Made by a program: the position numbers and the translations under genes. Below the pieces are notes generated by a model. It was given only the letters and a program-made list of their open reading frames with translations, did no database searches and was not told the DNA's origin. Shown here piece by piece: positions 44,342-54,019 of a stretch of 64,000 nucleotides of DNA. The DNA is taken from NCBI RefSeq assembly GCF_000973625.1, contig NZ_CP007501.1:1962293-2026292 (forward strand), in the 5' to 3' direction. The first letter of the stretch is position 1, and each line of letters begins with the position of its first letter. Source of the DNA: Polynucleobacter duraquae (GTDB taxonomy: Bacteria > Pseudomonadota > Gammaproteobacteria > Burkholderiales > Burkholderiaceae).

Positions 44342-44527
44342 TCACTCCTCCCATGGGAATCTTGCACGACTTAATTCTTCCATCATTTCACGCTTACTCG
44401 GAGCTCTTCTTCTAGTGGTGCTAGTGTCACTTTTAGGTGCATTCTGAAAATCATCAGCGCATCCTGGCCCTGAAAGCTCACAAGGCGCAATAGACTCTTG
44501 ATCAATTGGTTTTAGAGGTGTTGTCAA
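44342..44527 (-). CDS. Small protein following the OsmC/YcaO gene, unknown
   Basis: A 61-residue polar protein starting 13 bp after the YcaO-fusion stop on the same strand, so probably translated from the same mRNA. It has no signal peptide or membrane segment. The N-terminal half contains two cysteines in PCELSGPGC plus several Ser and Thr (SDTSTTRRR); the C-terminal half is charged, RRRAPSKREMMEELSRARF, ending in PWEE. I recognise no family. YcaO enzymes often modify small peptides encoded nearby, but this particular YcaO type is associated with a ribosomal role, so no substrate claim is made. Confidence 0.5.
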   Translation of the reverse strand: MTTPLKPIDQESIAPCELSGPGCADDFQNAPKSDTSTTRRRAPSKREMMEELSRARFPWEE

Positions 44528-44540
44528 TGCCTAATCCTAA

Positions 44541-46742
44541 TTAGTCACAATTACCATTTTTTTCTCTAGCAGCATGTATTTTTCTATAGCTATCAATCAA
44601 GCGGTGATGCCTATCGAGACCCTCGAGTTTCATGCTTGTGGGGGTTAAACCATAGAAGCGAATAGTTCCATCTACGGACCCCACTACAGCATCCATTCTC
44701 TCGCTACCAAACATTCTACGAAAGTTAACTAGGTAGTCATCAAGCTCTAAGTTGTCATCTAGTACCGTCTCTAACACTGCATTCAATGCCTGATAAAACA
44801 ATTTACGCTCGACTGTATTGTCGTTATATTGAAGGAAAGAGCCGACCAGCTCATGGGCCTCTTCATGCTGCTTCAAAGCAAGATGAATGAGTAGCTTTAA
44901 CTCCAACACTGTTAGCTGACCCCAGGGCGTATTTTCATCAAACTCGATACCGATCAGTGTGGCGATATCACCGTACTCATCTAGCTCATTATTTTCTAAG
45001 CGCTCAAGCAGTGCGCATAAGCCGGCATCATCCAAATTGGATATATTCAAAATATCGGCGCGAAACAACAACGCTTTATTGATGTTATCCCAAACAAGGT
45101 CTTCAATTGGATAAACCTCAGAATAGCCAGGCACTAAGATTCGACATGCGATTGCTCCTAGCTGGTCATAGACCGCAACGTAAGCTTCTTTGCCAATAGA
45201 CTGAAGAATGCCGAACAAGGTGGCCGCCTCTTCTTCATTCGAGTTTTCACTTTTGCCGGAAAAATCCCACTCAACAAAATCGTAGTCTGATCTTGCACTA
45301 AAGAAGCGCCAAGAGACGATGCCACTTGAATCAATAAAGTGTTCAACAAAGTTATTTGGCTCAGTGACCGCTTCACTTATAAAGGTAGGCGGAGGCAAAT
45401 CATTGAGGCCCTCCAAGCTACGCCCCTGAAGTAGCTCAGTCAAACTCCGCTCCAATGCCACCTCTAAACTTGGATGAGCACCGAATGAAGCAAACACGCC
45501 ACCTGTTCTTGGGTTCATTAGAGTAACGCACATAACTGGATATACACCACCCAGTGATGCGTCCTTTACCAATACTGGGAAGCCCTGTTCCTCAAGACTC
45601 TGAATGCCTGCCAAGATGCTAGGGTACTTTGCAAGCACTTCCTGCGGAATATCTGGCAAAGCAATTTCACGTTCAAGAATTTCACGCTTCACTGCTCGCT
45701 CAAATATCTCAGATAAACATTGCACCTGAGCTTCAGCCAGCGTATTGCCAGCGCTCATACCATTGCTGACATAGAGATTTTCAATCAGGTTAGAAGGAAA
45801 ATACACCGTCTCACCATCGGACTGGCGCATATAAGGCAATGAACAAATGCCGCGCTCGCCATTACCAGAATTAGTGTCAATTAAATGTGACCCGCGCAAC
45901 TCGCCATCAGCATTAAAAATATTGAGACAGTACTTATCCAGTATTTCTTTAGGCAGGGCATTTTTAGGGCCTGGCTTAAACCAGCGCTCAGCAGGGTAAT
46001 GAACAAAGGAAGCGTTAGCGATCTCTTCACCCCAGAATGCGCCCGCATAGAAATGGTTGTTGCTCAGTCGCTCGATATACTCACCCAAGGCTGAAGCAAG
46101 TGCGCTTTCTTTCGTAGATCCCTTGCCATTGGTAAAGCACATTGGTGAGTGTGCATCGCGAATATGCAAAGACCATACATTTGGGATTAAATTGCGCCAC
46201 GAAGCGATTTCGATCTTAATTCCTAGATTAGCCAACACACCAGACATATTGGCAATAGTTTGTTCTAGCGGTAAATCTTTGCCGGCAATGTAAGTGCTCA
46301 AATTTGAATCTGGCCTTAAAGCCAATAAAGTTTGAGCATCCGCATCTAAGTTTTTAACCTCTTCAATAACAAACTCTGGGCCTTCTTGTACCACTTTCTT
46401 CACCGTGCAACGCTCAATGGAGCGCAAAATACCCTGGCGATCGGTGGCAGAAATGTCTTCCGGAAGCTCTACTTGAATTTTAAAAATTTGTTGGTAACGG
46501 TTTTCTGGATCGACAATATTATTTTGAGAAAGGCGAATATGCTCTGTTGAGATATTGCGCGTATCACAATATAACTTCACAAAATAAGCGGCACATAAGG
46601 CTGACGAAGCTAAGAAGTAATCAAAAGGCCCCGGGGCTGAACCGTCACCCTTATAGCGGATAGGCTGATCAGCAATCACCGTGAAGTCGTCAAACTTGGC
46701 TTCAAGGCGTAGCTTATCGAGAAAATTGACCTTTATTTCCAC
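44541..46742 (-). CDS. ycaO: OsmC/YcaO fusion protein
   Basis: A 733-residue protein in two parts. Residues 1 to about 135 form an OsmC-like domain with both conserved cysteines (SSALCAAYF and IERCTVKK). From about 150 on is a YcaO domain: RDAHSPMCFTNGKGSTKESALASALGEYIERLSNNHF, the ATP-binding region ERGICSLPY, LAEAQVQCLSEIFERAVKR, and VALERSLTELLQGR. The OsmC/YcaO fusion is a known family; E. coli YcaO takes part in beta-methylthiolation of ribosomal protein S12, and other YcaO enzymes use ATP to activate peptide backbones. A C-terminal extension of about 180 residues is helical and acidic. Function here is inferred. Confidence 0.9.
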   Translation of the reverse strand: MEIKVNFLDKLRLEAKFDDFTVIADQPIRYKGDGSAPGPFDYFLASSALCAAYFVKLYCDTRNISTEHIRLSQNNIVDPENRYQQIFKIQVELPEDISATDRQGILRSIERCTVKKVVQEGPEFVIEEVKNLDADAQTLLALRPDSNLSTYIAGKDLPLEQTIANMSGVLANLGIKIEIASWRNLIPNVWSLHIRDAHSPMCFTNGKGSTKESALASALGEYIERLSNNHFYAGAFWGEEIANASFVHYPAERWFKPGPKNALPKEILDKYCLNIFNADGELRGSHLIDTNSGNGERGICSLPYMRQSDGETVYFPSNLIENLYVSNGMSAGNTLAEAQVQCLSEIFERAVKREILEREIALPDIPQEVLAKYPSILAGIQSLEEQGFPVLVKDASLGGVYPVMCVTLMNPRTGGVFASFGAHPSLEVALERSLTELLQGRSLEGLNDLPPPTFISEAVTEPNNFVEHFIDSSGIVSWRFFSARSDYDFVEWDFSGKSENSNEEEAATLFGILQSIGKEAYVAVYDQLGAIACRILVPGYSEVYPIEDLVWDNINKALLFRADILNISNLDDAGLCALLERLENNELDEYGDIATLIGIEFDENTPWGQLTVLELKLLIHLALKQHEEAHELVGSFLQYNDNTVERKLFYQALNAVLETVLDDNLELDDYLVNFRRMFGSERMDAVVGSVDGTIRFYGLTPTSMKLEGLDRHHRLIDSYRKIHAAREKNGNCD

Positions 46743-46849
46743 GGGAATGATTCCAGAATGATATGGGCGCTATTATCCTTCGCAACGTTGATGCTGTATG
46801 CCTTATTAAAAACCTCAGAATCAATAACAAGGACTAATAGCAAGGCGTC

Positions 46850-47530
46850 TTATTGCTCGGCTTTATTGCGTGAAGTATCGATTCCTAAAGCTTTAAGCTT
46901 GCGATAGAGGTGAGTCCGCTCTAAGCCCGTGTACTCAGAAATTTTGGTCATGCTACCACCCATGATGATCATTTGATGCTCAAAGTAGGCCTTTTCGAAT
47001 AAGTCTCTAGCCTCACGAAGCGGCAAATCAAAATAGGTTTTTGCAATCCCGCTGATGTACTCCCCACTCTGAACTTGCGAGGCCGACTCGCTGACTACCG
47101 CTTTCAGGCTTGGACTTGAAGAAGGCGCCGCCGACAATTTTTCTTCAGCGAGCTCAACATGCTTAGGCGAACTTTCTAAGGCCTTGGTAACCGTCTTGAG
47201 TAACTTTTGAAGTGCAATCGGCTTTTCCAAGAAATTGAGTGCGCCTATGCGGGTGGCTTCAACGGCCGTATCAATCGTGGCATGCCCTGACATCATCACC
47301 ACGGGCATGGTGAGTTGCCCTGTTTTAGACCACTCTTTTAATAAACTAATGCCGTCAACATCGGGCATCCAAATATCTAGCAAGACTAGGTCTGGGCGCA
47401 TTTGTTCGCGAATTGTACGCGCCTGCATAGCACTCTCAGCCGCATACACGGTATGACCCTCATCCGTCAGAATCTCATTGAGAAGCTCACGAATTCCCAT
47501 CTCATCATCGACCACCAAAATACTTGCCAT
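46850..47530 (-). CDS. NtrX-like response regulator without AAA+ domain
   Basis: A 226-residue response regulator. The receiver domain (1-120) has DDE near residue 7, Asp52 in LVLLDIWMPDVDG as phosphoacceptor, and the conserved Lys in FLEKPI. It is joined by a Ser-rich linker to a Fis-type helix-turn-helix (LREARDLFEKAYFEHQMIIMGGSMTKISEYTGLERTHLYRKLKALGI). The AAA+ module of full NtrX is missing, so it cannot drive sigma-54 open-complex formation in the usual way. It is coupled to the NtrY-like kinase gene (2 bp apart). Targets are unknown. Confidence 0.9.
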   Translation of the reverse strand: MASILVVDDEMGIRELLNEILTDEGHTVYAAESAMQARTIREQMRPDLVLLDIWMPDVDGISLLKEWSKTGQLTMPVVMMSGHATIDTAVEATRIGALNFLEKPIALQKLLKTVTKALESSPKHVELAEEKLSAAPSSSPSLKAVVSESASQVQSGEYISGIAKTYFDLPLREARDLFEKAYFEHQMIIMGGSMTKISEYTGLERTHLYRKLKALGIDTSRNKAEQ

Positions 47531-47532
47531 TC

Positions 47533-49842
47533 TTATGCTGCCTCTTTTGCCAGATTCATAAACAAAATTGATACTTGCGCACCGATCACCTCATCCGCCT
47601 GCATACGATTCCGGATTTCGATTTTGGCGCCGTGATCGTCTACTATTTTCTTCACCACCGCCAATCCCAATCCAGTGCCTTTACTTTTCGTTGTTACATA
47701 GGGCTCAAAGGCTCTTGCCAATATCTTAGCTGGAAAACCTGAACCACTATCACTTATTGTTAAACGTACCGCATTTTGTGGCACACCATGTGATTCTCCG
47801 TAAGGCACTAATTCTGTTTTTATCTCAACTGGCTCAGATTGATGGGTGCCCTCAAGAGTAGCATCTTGCGCATTTTGCAAAAGATTATGAATAATCTGTC
47901 TGAGTTGCGTAGAGTCCCCCATAATATTTGGGCAACGAGAATCCAACCGGGTTTTTATAGGGCTTCCTTCGTATAGTCCGAGGATCTCTTGTGTCAAAGT
48001 ATTAATAGAGACCGATTTTAGTTGCGGGCTTGGTGTCTTTGCGAAATCCCTAAAATCATTCACCATCTCTTTCATGGCCTGAACTTGGCCGATGATGGTT
48101 TCTGTGCTGCGATTCATCATCTCCTCTTGCTCGGGACTCAGTTTGCCGGCTAACTTGTGCTGTAATCTCTCTGCAGAGAGCTGTATGGGGGTTAGCGGAT
48201 TCTTAATCTCATGCGCCAAGCGCCTCGCTACCTCACTCCAAGCAATGGAGCGCTGTGCACTAACTACATCGGTAATGTCATCAAAAACCACCATACGTAA
48301 ATCGGCGGTTAGCTCGGTTCCACGAATAAATAAAGTAACACCGGGCTCATTCTCAAACTCGTTTGTGCTGTGAAGCTGAATCTGTTTTTGCCAGACTGGC
48401 GCTAATTTATTTTTAGCTACTGAGGGCTGGCTATCATCTTCTCCAACAGACAACTTCAGCGTAGCAAAGCCCTCTTTGATGGCCTTATCAAACTCAATGA
48501 GGCTTGGGCTATCGCTTAAAGGACGTCCATCCATTTTAGTTAAGTCTTGGCTAAAGATACGGTCAGCACCAGAATTACTAGAGACCATGTTGAAATTTTT
48601 ATCAAAGATACAAACACCAGCAGTTAAATTGCCCAAGACTGTTTCAAGGAATGCTTTAGATTCTTGGAGGGAGGTTCTTGTATCAGCAAGCTGGCGAGTC
48701 ATCACATTAAATTGACGCGTCAACATTCCCAACTCATCGCCAGTATCTAACTCTGGCTTTGGGGATAAGTCACCCTGAGCAACGGCCTGAGTGCCCTTTA
48801 ATAGCATCAACAAAGGCCTAGCCAACTGACGACCCAAAATCAAAGCTAAAGTAACCGCCACAAATAATGCAAAAAATAACGTGAGTGTGAGCGTACCAAC
48901 AAACATTTTTCTTAGGCCGGTTCGACCCAAGGATTTCTCCTGGTAGTCGCTGTAGGCAGACTCAACCGCAACGATATTCTTGGCCAATGGGCCAGGAATA
49001 AAGCGCACTAGTTGCAAAAAATATTTATCCTCCACCTCTGAGCTAGCGCCCGATTTTCCCGAGATCTGTTTTTTTCGCACAATCGGCACAATCGCTCTAA
49101 CCCGATAAGCACTCTGCCCCCCATCCACCTCTATTTGCTCAACAGAGGTGATGCCCTTCTTTTTAAATGCCTCAGTGATGACATCGGGAGTAGGTGCGGG
49201 TAGATATTTTTTGGGCCTAGATTCGCTAGTTAAGATTAGGTTGCGCTGGATACTAAACAGACTCACCTCTTGAATGCCAAATTGGTTACGGATCTTCATT
49301 ACCATGGTGCCAACCTGTTCAGAGGTCGCGCCCGAAGGGACCTGAACAATTTGCTCAGCAATGTAATTGCCCTCCGCCAAAATCTCTTCTTGCGCAACGC
49401 GCAGGGTAACGCGCCCCAGCTCAAGTCCAGCGTCTAGCGCGGACTCTACCTGAACGTCAAACCAAGTCTCAATGCTGCGAGATACGAACTGCAAAGAAAC
49501 GCCATATAAAATTAATCCCGGAACGACGCCAACCAAAGCAAAAATCATGGCTAGCTTGGCAACTAAGCGCGTACCAAATCGGCCCTTGCGCCAACGAATG
49601 GCAATCACGATCACTAAAGTCAGAATGACTAAAGTTAAACAAATACCAACAATGACATTGGCCGCATAAAGCCAAATAAAATAGTTATCAAAAAACTCAG
49701 TATTGGATGTTGCAACCGATAGCAGCGCTAACAGCAATAGCGCAAAGGCGCCAGTTACTACCATGGCTATTGGAAGGGCTCGTCTTTTCCAAGCGTCTTT
49801 CTCAAACGCATTTGGCCCAATGAAGTTTAAAGATATCTTCAT
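47533..49842 (-). CDS. NtrY-type sensor histidine kinase
   Basis: A 769-residue membrane kinase. Three membrane segments at the N terminus, a large extracytoplasmic part, a further segment near residue 320-340, HAMP (QLARPLLMLLKGTQAVAQGDLSPKPELDTGDELG), PAS (LETVLGNLTAGVCIFD), and the kinase core: H-box LAHEIKNPLTPIQLSAERL, then N-box HNLLQNAQDA, G1 DSGSGFP and G2 KGTGLGLAVVKKI. The order matches NtrY. It phosphorylates the response regulator encoded next. A GTPase-like input is not visible; the signal is unknown. It overlaps DUF4390 upstream by 4 bp. Confidence 0.93.
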   Translation of the reverse strand: MKISLNFIGPNAFEKDAWKRRALPIAMVVTGAFALLLLALLSVATSNTEFFDNYFIWLYAANVIVGICLTLVILTLVIVIAIRWRKGRFGTRLVAKLAMIFALVGVVPGLILYGVSLQFVSRSIETWFDVQVESALDAGLELGRVTLRVAQEEILAEGNYIAEQIVQVPSGATSEQVGTMVMKIRNQFGIQEVSLFSIQRNLILTSESRPKKYLPAPTPDVITEAFKKKGITSVEQIEVDGGQSAYRVRAIVPIVRKKQISGKSGASSEVEDKYFLQLVRFIPGPLAKNIVAVESAYSDYQEKSLGRTGLRKMFVGTLTLTLFFALFVAVTLALILGRQLARPLLMLLKGTQAVAQGDLSPKPELDTGDELGMLTRQFNVMTRQLADTRTSLQESKAFLETVLGNLTAGVCIFDKNFNMVSSNSGADRIFSQDLTKMDGRPLSDSPSLIEFDKAIKEGFATLKLSVGEDDSQPSVAKNKLAPVWQKQIQLHSTNEFENEPGVTLFIRGTELTADLRMVVFDDITDVVSAQRSIAWSEVARRLAHEIKNPLTPIQLSAERLQHKLAGKLSPEQEEMMNRSTETIIGQVQAMKEMVNDFRDFAKTPSPQLKSVSINTLTQEILGLYEGSPIKTRLDSRCPNIMGDSTQLRQIIHNLLQNAQDATLEGTHQSEPVEIKTELVPYGESHGVPQNAVRLTISDSGSGFPAKILARAFEPYVTTKSKGTGLGLAVVKKIVDDHGAKIEIRNRMQADEVIGAQVSILFMNLAKEAA

Positions 49843-50420
49843 CGCTTAATGAGGTTGGGGCCGTTTTGTAAGAAAGGAAAGCGCACCCAATCACTGGTGA
49901 CATTCCAGTCACGATTGTTAAGAGCATTTACCTGAAATGGCTTGGGTAGCTTGCTTAAATCTAGAGTCATTCTGAGTGCTGCAGTGTACGACTTGCTTGC
50001 GTCAATTTGGTTGCTATCAATAACCCGCCAACCCCCAACACTACCCACGGTCTGCAAAGCCTCAAATAGTGTTTTTGCAGAAAAGGTAAAACCCTCAGAA
50101 GCTATACGGTATTGCTGAGTCATTGGCTGATAAGAAAGGCGGGTTGATCTCTGAGCAAGTACAGGCTTTTCATCAAACCAATACCAACGCGAACGCGTTA
50201 AGTCAAACTCAGTTTGAAAATATAAAACAACCCCTTTTTGAACCGCATCTTCTAAACCCGGTGTTAACTCAATCTTAAATGTTGCATTCAGAAACCAATC
50301 ATTATCCACCTGCTCCAGATCAGCAGTTTTGAGCTTAATTCCCTCCGCACTTGCACCAACTGAAAATAGGCTCAAGGACATCAAAACACAAAGGGTGAAT
50401 TGTTTAACGCCTTGGTTCAT
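49839..50420 (-). CDS. DUF4390 protein
   Basis: A 193-residue protein from the ATG at 50420, with a signal peptide (MNQGVKQFTLCVLMSLSLFSVGASAEG) and the DUF4390 core (DNDWFLNATFKIELTPGLEDAVQKGVVLYFQTEFDLTRSRWYWFDEK). The frame is open to 50459, but that start is within the rsmB 3' end and gives no signal peptide. Betaproteobacteria keep rsmB-DUF4390-ntrY-ntrX in this order. Function unknown; the location is periplasmic or secreted. Confidence 0.87.
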   Translation of the reverse strand: MNQGVKQFTLCVLMSLSLFSVGASAEGIKLKTADLEQVDNDWFLNATFKIELTPGLEDAVQKGVVLYFQTEFDLTRSRWYWFDEKPVLAQRSTRLSYQPMTQQYRIASEGFTFSAKTLFEALQTVGSVGGWRVIDSNQIDASKSYTAALRMTLDLSKLPKPFQVNALNNRDWNVTSDWVRFPFLQNGPNLIKR

Positions 50421-51729
50421 GGCCCATTTTCTTAAACAAAGCATAGTAAAAACCGTCATTTAGCTCAGCGGGCAAAATTTGCCCAGGTGCGCTTAATCGT
50501 AATGCATCAGTATGCTCTGCAGCAAACCACGTTGCCTGCTCCTCACCCTCCTCTGGGAACATAGAGCAAGTTACATACAAAAGTGTGCCGCCGATCTTTA
50601 GGATCTTCCAGGCTTGCTCCAAAATGGCGCGCTGCCTAGTTTGCAAGGCCTTAATATCAGCCTCACGCCGCAAAAAAGGTATGTCGGGGTGCCTTGCCAC
50701 AATGCCCGATGCAGAGCAAGGCGCATCCAAAAGAATTTTGTCAAATAACTTGCCATCCCACCATGCAGTCTTTGAGGCATCCCCGCGCACTATGCGAACA
50801 GCATCAGACTGCAGGCGTAAACGGTCTAAATTGCCGCCAATTTTTCCAAGGCGCTCACCATCCAACTCCAAAGCAATCATCTCGCACTGCGCCAACTCTA
50901 GTAGGTGCGCTGTTTTTCCGCCAGGTGCAGCGCAGGCATCCAAAATGCGCTCACCCGGTTTTGGATCCAGCAATATAGCTGCAATTTGTGCCCCCGCATC
51001 TTGAACAGAAACTGCACCACTATAAAAACCTGGTAAGTCTGAGACTGGCACCGCCTCTTGTAATAACAAAGCGGAATCTAATATGACCCCAGCAACACTA
51101 TCAATTGGTTCAGCTGCAATGCCAGCTTGGTGTAATAGCTCTTGATATTCCTTGCGCGTATGTTGTTTAACATTCACCCGCAAAATTAAGGGCGCCCGTT
51201 GAGCCTGCTGAATCAACATAGCTTGCCAAGCCTTGGAGTAATTTCTCTTTAAGCTAGCTCGCCACCAGGGCGGGAAAAACATGGGGATAGGATCTGGTGG
51301 GTAAGGCTTTTCATTCTCAGCCTGGACCGCAAGGCTCACCTTACGAAGCACTGCATTTACGAGACCCTTGGCATACGTTGTAGGCTCATATTCACTACAA
51401 GCTTTTACAGCCTGGTCAACGATTGTATGTACTGCATAACCCTTAACATCGGATCTGCCCTGCAAAAACAAAGCAATCGCAACACTTAATAAGTACTCTA
51501 CTTCTGGTGGGGGCGTCTTTGGAATAAATTGTTGAATGAATTCATGTGATCTCACCCACTTACGCAAGGCATCAAACGTGAGGCTTTGAACAATGGGTCG
51601 CTCATGGGCATCTAACTGATCCAATACTTCAGTGAGCGATCGGCCTACCATCACTTCACCAATTGCTTGTGCAGAAATGGTAATTGCCTCTGACAGCGGA
51701 AGACTGCGTGGTGTTTTTTGATCGGTCAA
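50404..51729 (-). CDS. rsmB: 16S rRNA (cytosine-967-C5)-methyltransferase RsmB
   Basis: A 441-residue enzyme. The N-terminal NusB-like domain (about 1-150) is followed by a SAM-methyltransferase domain: DACAAPGGKTAHLLEL, the second motif DAPCSASGIVARHPDI with the PC catalytic cysteine, and the TCS motif (YVTCSMFPEEGE) with the second catalytic cysteine. It methylates C967 of 16S rRNA. It overlaps the DUF4390 gene downstream by 17 bp and is separated from fmt by 1 bp. Confidence 0.95.
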   Translation of the reverse strand: MTDQKTPRSLPLSEAITISAQAIGEVMVGRSLTEVLDQLDAHERPIVQSLTFDALRKWVRSHEFIQQFIPKTPPPEVEYLLSVAIALFLQGRSDVKGYAVHTIVDQAVKACSEYEPTTYAKGLVNAVLRKVSLAVQAENEKPYPPDPIPMFFPPWWRASLKRNYSKAWQAMLIQQAQRAPLILRVNVKQHTRKEYQELLHQAGIAAEPIDSVAGVILDSALLLQEAVPVSDLPGFYSGAVSVQDAGAQIAAILLDPKPGERILDACAAPGGKTAHLLELAQCEMIALELDGERLGKIGGNLDRLRLQSDAVRIVRGDASKTAWWDGKLFDKILLDAPCSASGIVARHPDIPFLRREADIKALQTRQRAILEQAWKILKIGGTLLYVTCSMFPEEGEEQATWFAAEHTDALRLSAPGQILPAELNDGFYYALFKKMGHEPRR

Positions 51730-51730
51730 A

Positions 51731-52726
51731 TCACTCTTTCTTGAACTGCATTATTTTTTCCTGCGTGCGGTAGCTCTGTAAACAAGCGCTGGCGCCAATC
51801 TTTTTTCCGCCAGGCTTTTGCATTTCTAAGATTTCAATCACGCCATCTCCACACTGAACATACACGCCATCTCCACTAAAGCCTAAAACCCGTCCCGGGA
51901 TGGCATCTTGATGTATTTGCTCCTTGCTAGGTAAACAAGAGTTCCAAAACTTCAAATGCTCGCCATCCAAACTACTGGTGGACCCAGGAAATGGGTTAAA
52001 TGCTCGAATACGTCGATCGATTTCTATCGCGCTTAAATGCCAATCAATTTCTGCTTCGCTCTTTAATATTTTTTCTGCATAAGTAACTCCCTCTATAGCT
52101 TGTGGAGTTCTTGAGATGGCAATACCTTTATCTAAATCATTGAGGGTCTTGACGATCAACTTAGCCCCTATGGCCGCCAAATGGTCGTGAAGTGATGCGC
52201 TAGTTTCTTGAGATGTAATTTTTAACTCACCCACTAGAATGGTGTCGCCGGTATCGAGACCCGCATCCATTTGCATGATGCATACACCTGTTGCAGGGTC
52301 ACCCCTTTCTATGGCACGCTGTATCGGCGCTGCACCGCGCCACCTTGGCAGCACAGAGGCGTGAATATTTAAGCAACCATGCCTCCCGCTCTGAGAAGCA
52401 AGATCAAGAATAGCCTGGGGAAGAATTAATCCATAAGCAACGACTACCATTACATCAAATTCAATATCAGATAGATATTGAAAGGCCTCTTGCGCTGCTA
52501 TTTTTTTCTGCAAGTCTGTATGGTTCTGCTTGAGCGTTTCAGGTTGCAGAACCGGAATATCTTTCTCTTGTGCAAATGCTTTTACAGGGCTCGCTTGAAG
52601 ATGCATGCCTCGACCTGCACGACGATCTGGCTGTGTCAGTACTAAAACAATTTGATGACCAGCCTCATCTATTGCGCGCATTGCTTGCGCAGCAAACTCT
52701 GGGGTACCAGCAAAGACAATTCTCAT
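51731..52726 (-). CDS. fmt: Methionyl-tRNA formyltransferase
   Basis: A 331-residue protein beginning MRIVFAGTPEFAAQAMRA. It has the folate-binding core with NIHASVLPRWRGAAPIQRAIERGD and TGVCIMQMDAGLDTGD, and the C-terminal OB-like domain. It formylates initiator Met-tRNA from 10-formyl-THF. The downstream partner def (deformylase) lies 7 bp upstream on the same strand, the usual def-fmt-rsmB order. Confidence 0.97.
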   Translation of the reverse strand: MRIVFAGTPEFAAQAMRAIDEAGHQIVLVLTQPDRRAGRGMHLQASPVKAFAQEKDIPVLQPETLKQNHTDLQKKIAAQEAFQYLSDIEFDVMVVVAYGLILPQAILDLASQSGRHGCLNIHASVLPRWRGAAPIQRAIERGDPATGVCIMQMDAGLDTGDTILVGELKITSQETSASLHDHLAAIGAKLIVKTLNDLDKGIAISRTPQAIEGVTYAEKILKSEAEIDWHLSAIEIDRRIRAFNPFPGSTSSLDGEHLKFWNSCLPSKEQIHQDAIPGRVLGFSGDGVYVQCGDGVIEILEMQKPGGKKIGASACLQSYRTQEKIMQFKKE

Positions 52727-52733
52727 TGGGCGC

Positions 52734-53249
52734 TTAGCGCTCGCCTACTAATTCTTTTGCGCGCTTTTTCATTTTGAGAGAAATACGATTACGCTTCAAC
52801 ATAGATAGGTACTCAACAAACACCTTGCCTTGCAAGTGATCCATCTCGTGCTGCAAACAAACTGATAGTAAGCCGTCTGCCTCTATTTCAAATTCTTTAC
52901 CGTTGATATCGAGCGCCTTTACTCGTATGACTGCTGGGCGGTCTACTTCGTCATAATATTCAGGCACGGAAAGACAACCTTCGCGCCATGATTTTTTTTC
53001 AGGGCTTGCCCAAATTAGCTCAGGATTAATGAATACCATTAACTCGTCTTGATTATCTGAAACATCAATAACAACAATTCGCTCATGAATGTCTACCTGC
53101 GTTGCAGCTAAACCAACGCCTGGCGCGTCATACATAGTCTGGGCCATATCGGCCACAATTTTTTTAATGCGCACATCTACCTGCGCTACCGGTTTGGCAA
53201 CCTTATGTAGGCGTGGATCTGGATAACAAAGGACGGTTAATAAAGCCAT
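52734..53249 (-). CDS. def: Peptide deformylase
   Basis: A 171-residue enzyme from the ATG at 53249; a TTG 15 bases earlier is also in frame but adds no family residues. Motif 1 GVGLAATQV, motif 2 [10 protein letters not shown] (Cys metal ligand) and motif 3 [12 protein letters not shown] (two His ligands and catalytic Glu) are intact. It removes the formyl group from nascent proteins using Fe2+. It is the first gene of the def-fmt-rsmB operon, divergent from dprA with about 70 bp between. Confidence 0.96.
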   Translation of the reverse strand: MALLTVLCYPDPRLHKVAKPVAQVDVRIKKIVADMAQTMYDAPGVGLAATQVDIHERIVVIDVSDNQDELMVFINPELIWASPEKKSWREGCLSVPEYYDEVDRPAVIRVKALDINGKEFEIEADGLLSVCLQHEMDHLQGKVFVEYLSMLKRNRISLKMKKRAKELVGER

Positions 53250-53320
53250 ATGGGAATTATCCAACAGAGTAATCAGACTGTCCCGATAGTTCTTTACAGC
53301 CCTATGCTGAAAATTGCCTT

Positions 53321-54019
53321 ATGCGCATATCTAAAAACTCAAACATCGTCCAAATTCAACGAAATTCCCCTGACTATCCAGCTCGTCTGCTAGATTTATA
53401 CGATCCACCCAGCTCACTCTATATATATGGTGATATTCGCCTACTAAATATTCCGACGATTGCCATCGTGGGCTCAAGAATTGCCAGCCCAGAAGGGGTC
53501 AAGAACGCCCACTATTTTGCGCAAGCCCTGTCAGCCGAGGGTTATCTCATTATTTCTGGGCTGGCCCGAGGCATTGATGGGGCCGCCCATTTAGGTGCCC
53601 TTGGGTCAAATCAGGATCATCCAACCATAGCAGTATGTGGAACAGGGCTTGATATCGTGTATCCAAGAGAACATCTTGGGTTAGCCCAGGCCATTGGTGG
53701 GGTAGGCCTCTTGGTGTCTGAACTAGTCCCAGGATCAGGGCCAAAAGCATGGCACTTCCCTCGCAGAAACCGCATCATTGCAGCCTTGTCCCTGGGAATA
53801 CTTGTGATAGAGGCGGCCGAGCGCTCTGGCTCGCTCATTACAGCTAGGTTGGGCTGTGAACTTGGCCGCGAGATTTTTGCGATTCCTGGGTCAATACACA
53901 ACCCACTCTATAGAGGCTGCCACCAACTACTTCAGCAAGGGGCCAAACTGGTTCAATCCCCGAAAGACATTCTTGAGGAGCTGCCAAAATGGTCAAAAAC
54001 GGAATTTAAAGGTGTTTAA
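53321..54019 (+). CDS. dprA: Short DprA (DNA processing protein)
   Basis: A 232-residue protein with the DprA Rossmann-like core: AIVGSRIASPEGVKNA, ISGLARGIDGAAH, VCGTGLDIVYPREH, FPRRNRIIAALS, and VIEAAERSGSLITA. DprA loads RecA on incoming single-stranded DNA during natural transformation. Usual members have about 360-390 residues with a SAM-like N-terminal domain and a winged-helix C-terminal domain; both are absent or reduced here. No frameshifted extension was recognised, so it may be a genuine minimal form. The 197-bp gap 54020-54216 up to topB has no gene. Confidence 0.9.
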   Translation: MRISKNSNIVQIQRNSPDYPARLLDLYDPPSSLYIYGDIRLLNIPTIAIVGSRIASPEGVKNAHYFAQALSAEGYLIISGLARGIDGAAHLGALGSNQDHPTIAVCGTGLDIVYPREHLGLAQAIGGVGLLVSELVPGSGPKAWHFPRRNRIIAALSLGILVIEAAERSGSLITARLGCELGREIFAIPGSIHNPLYRGCHQLLQQGAKLVQSPKDILEELPKWSKTEFKGV

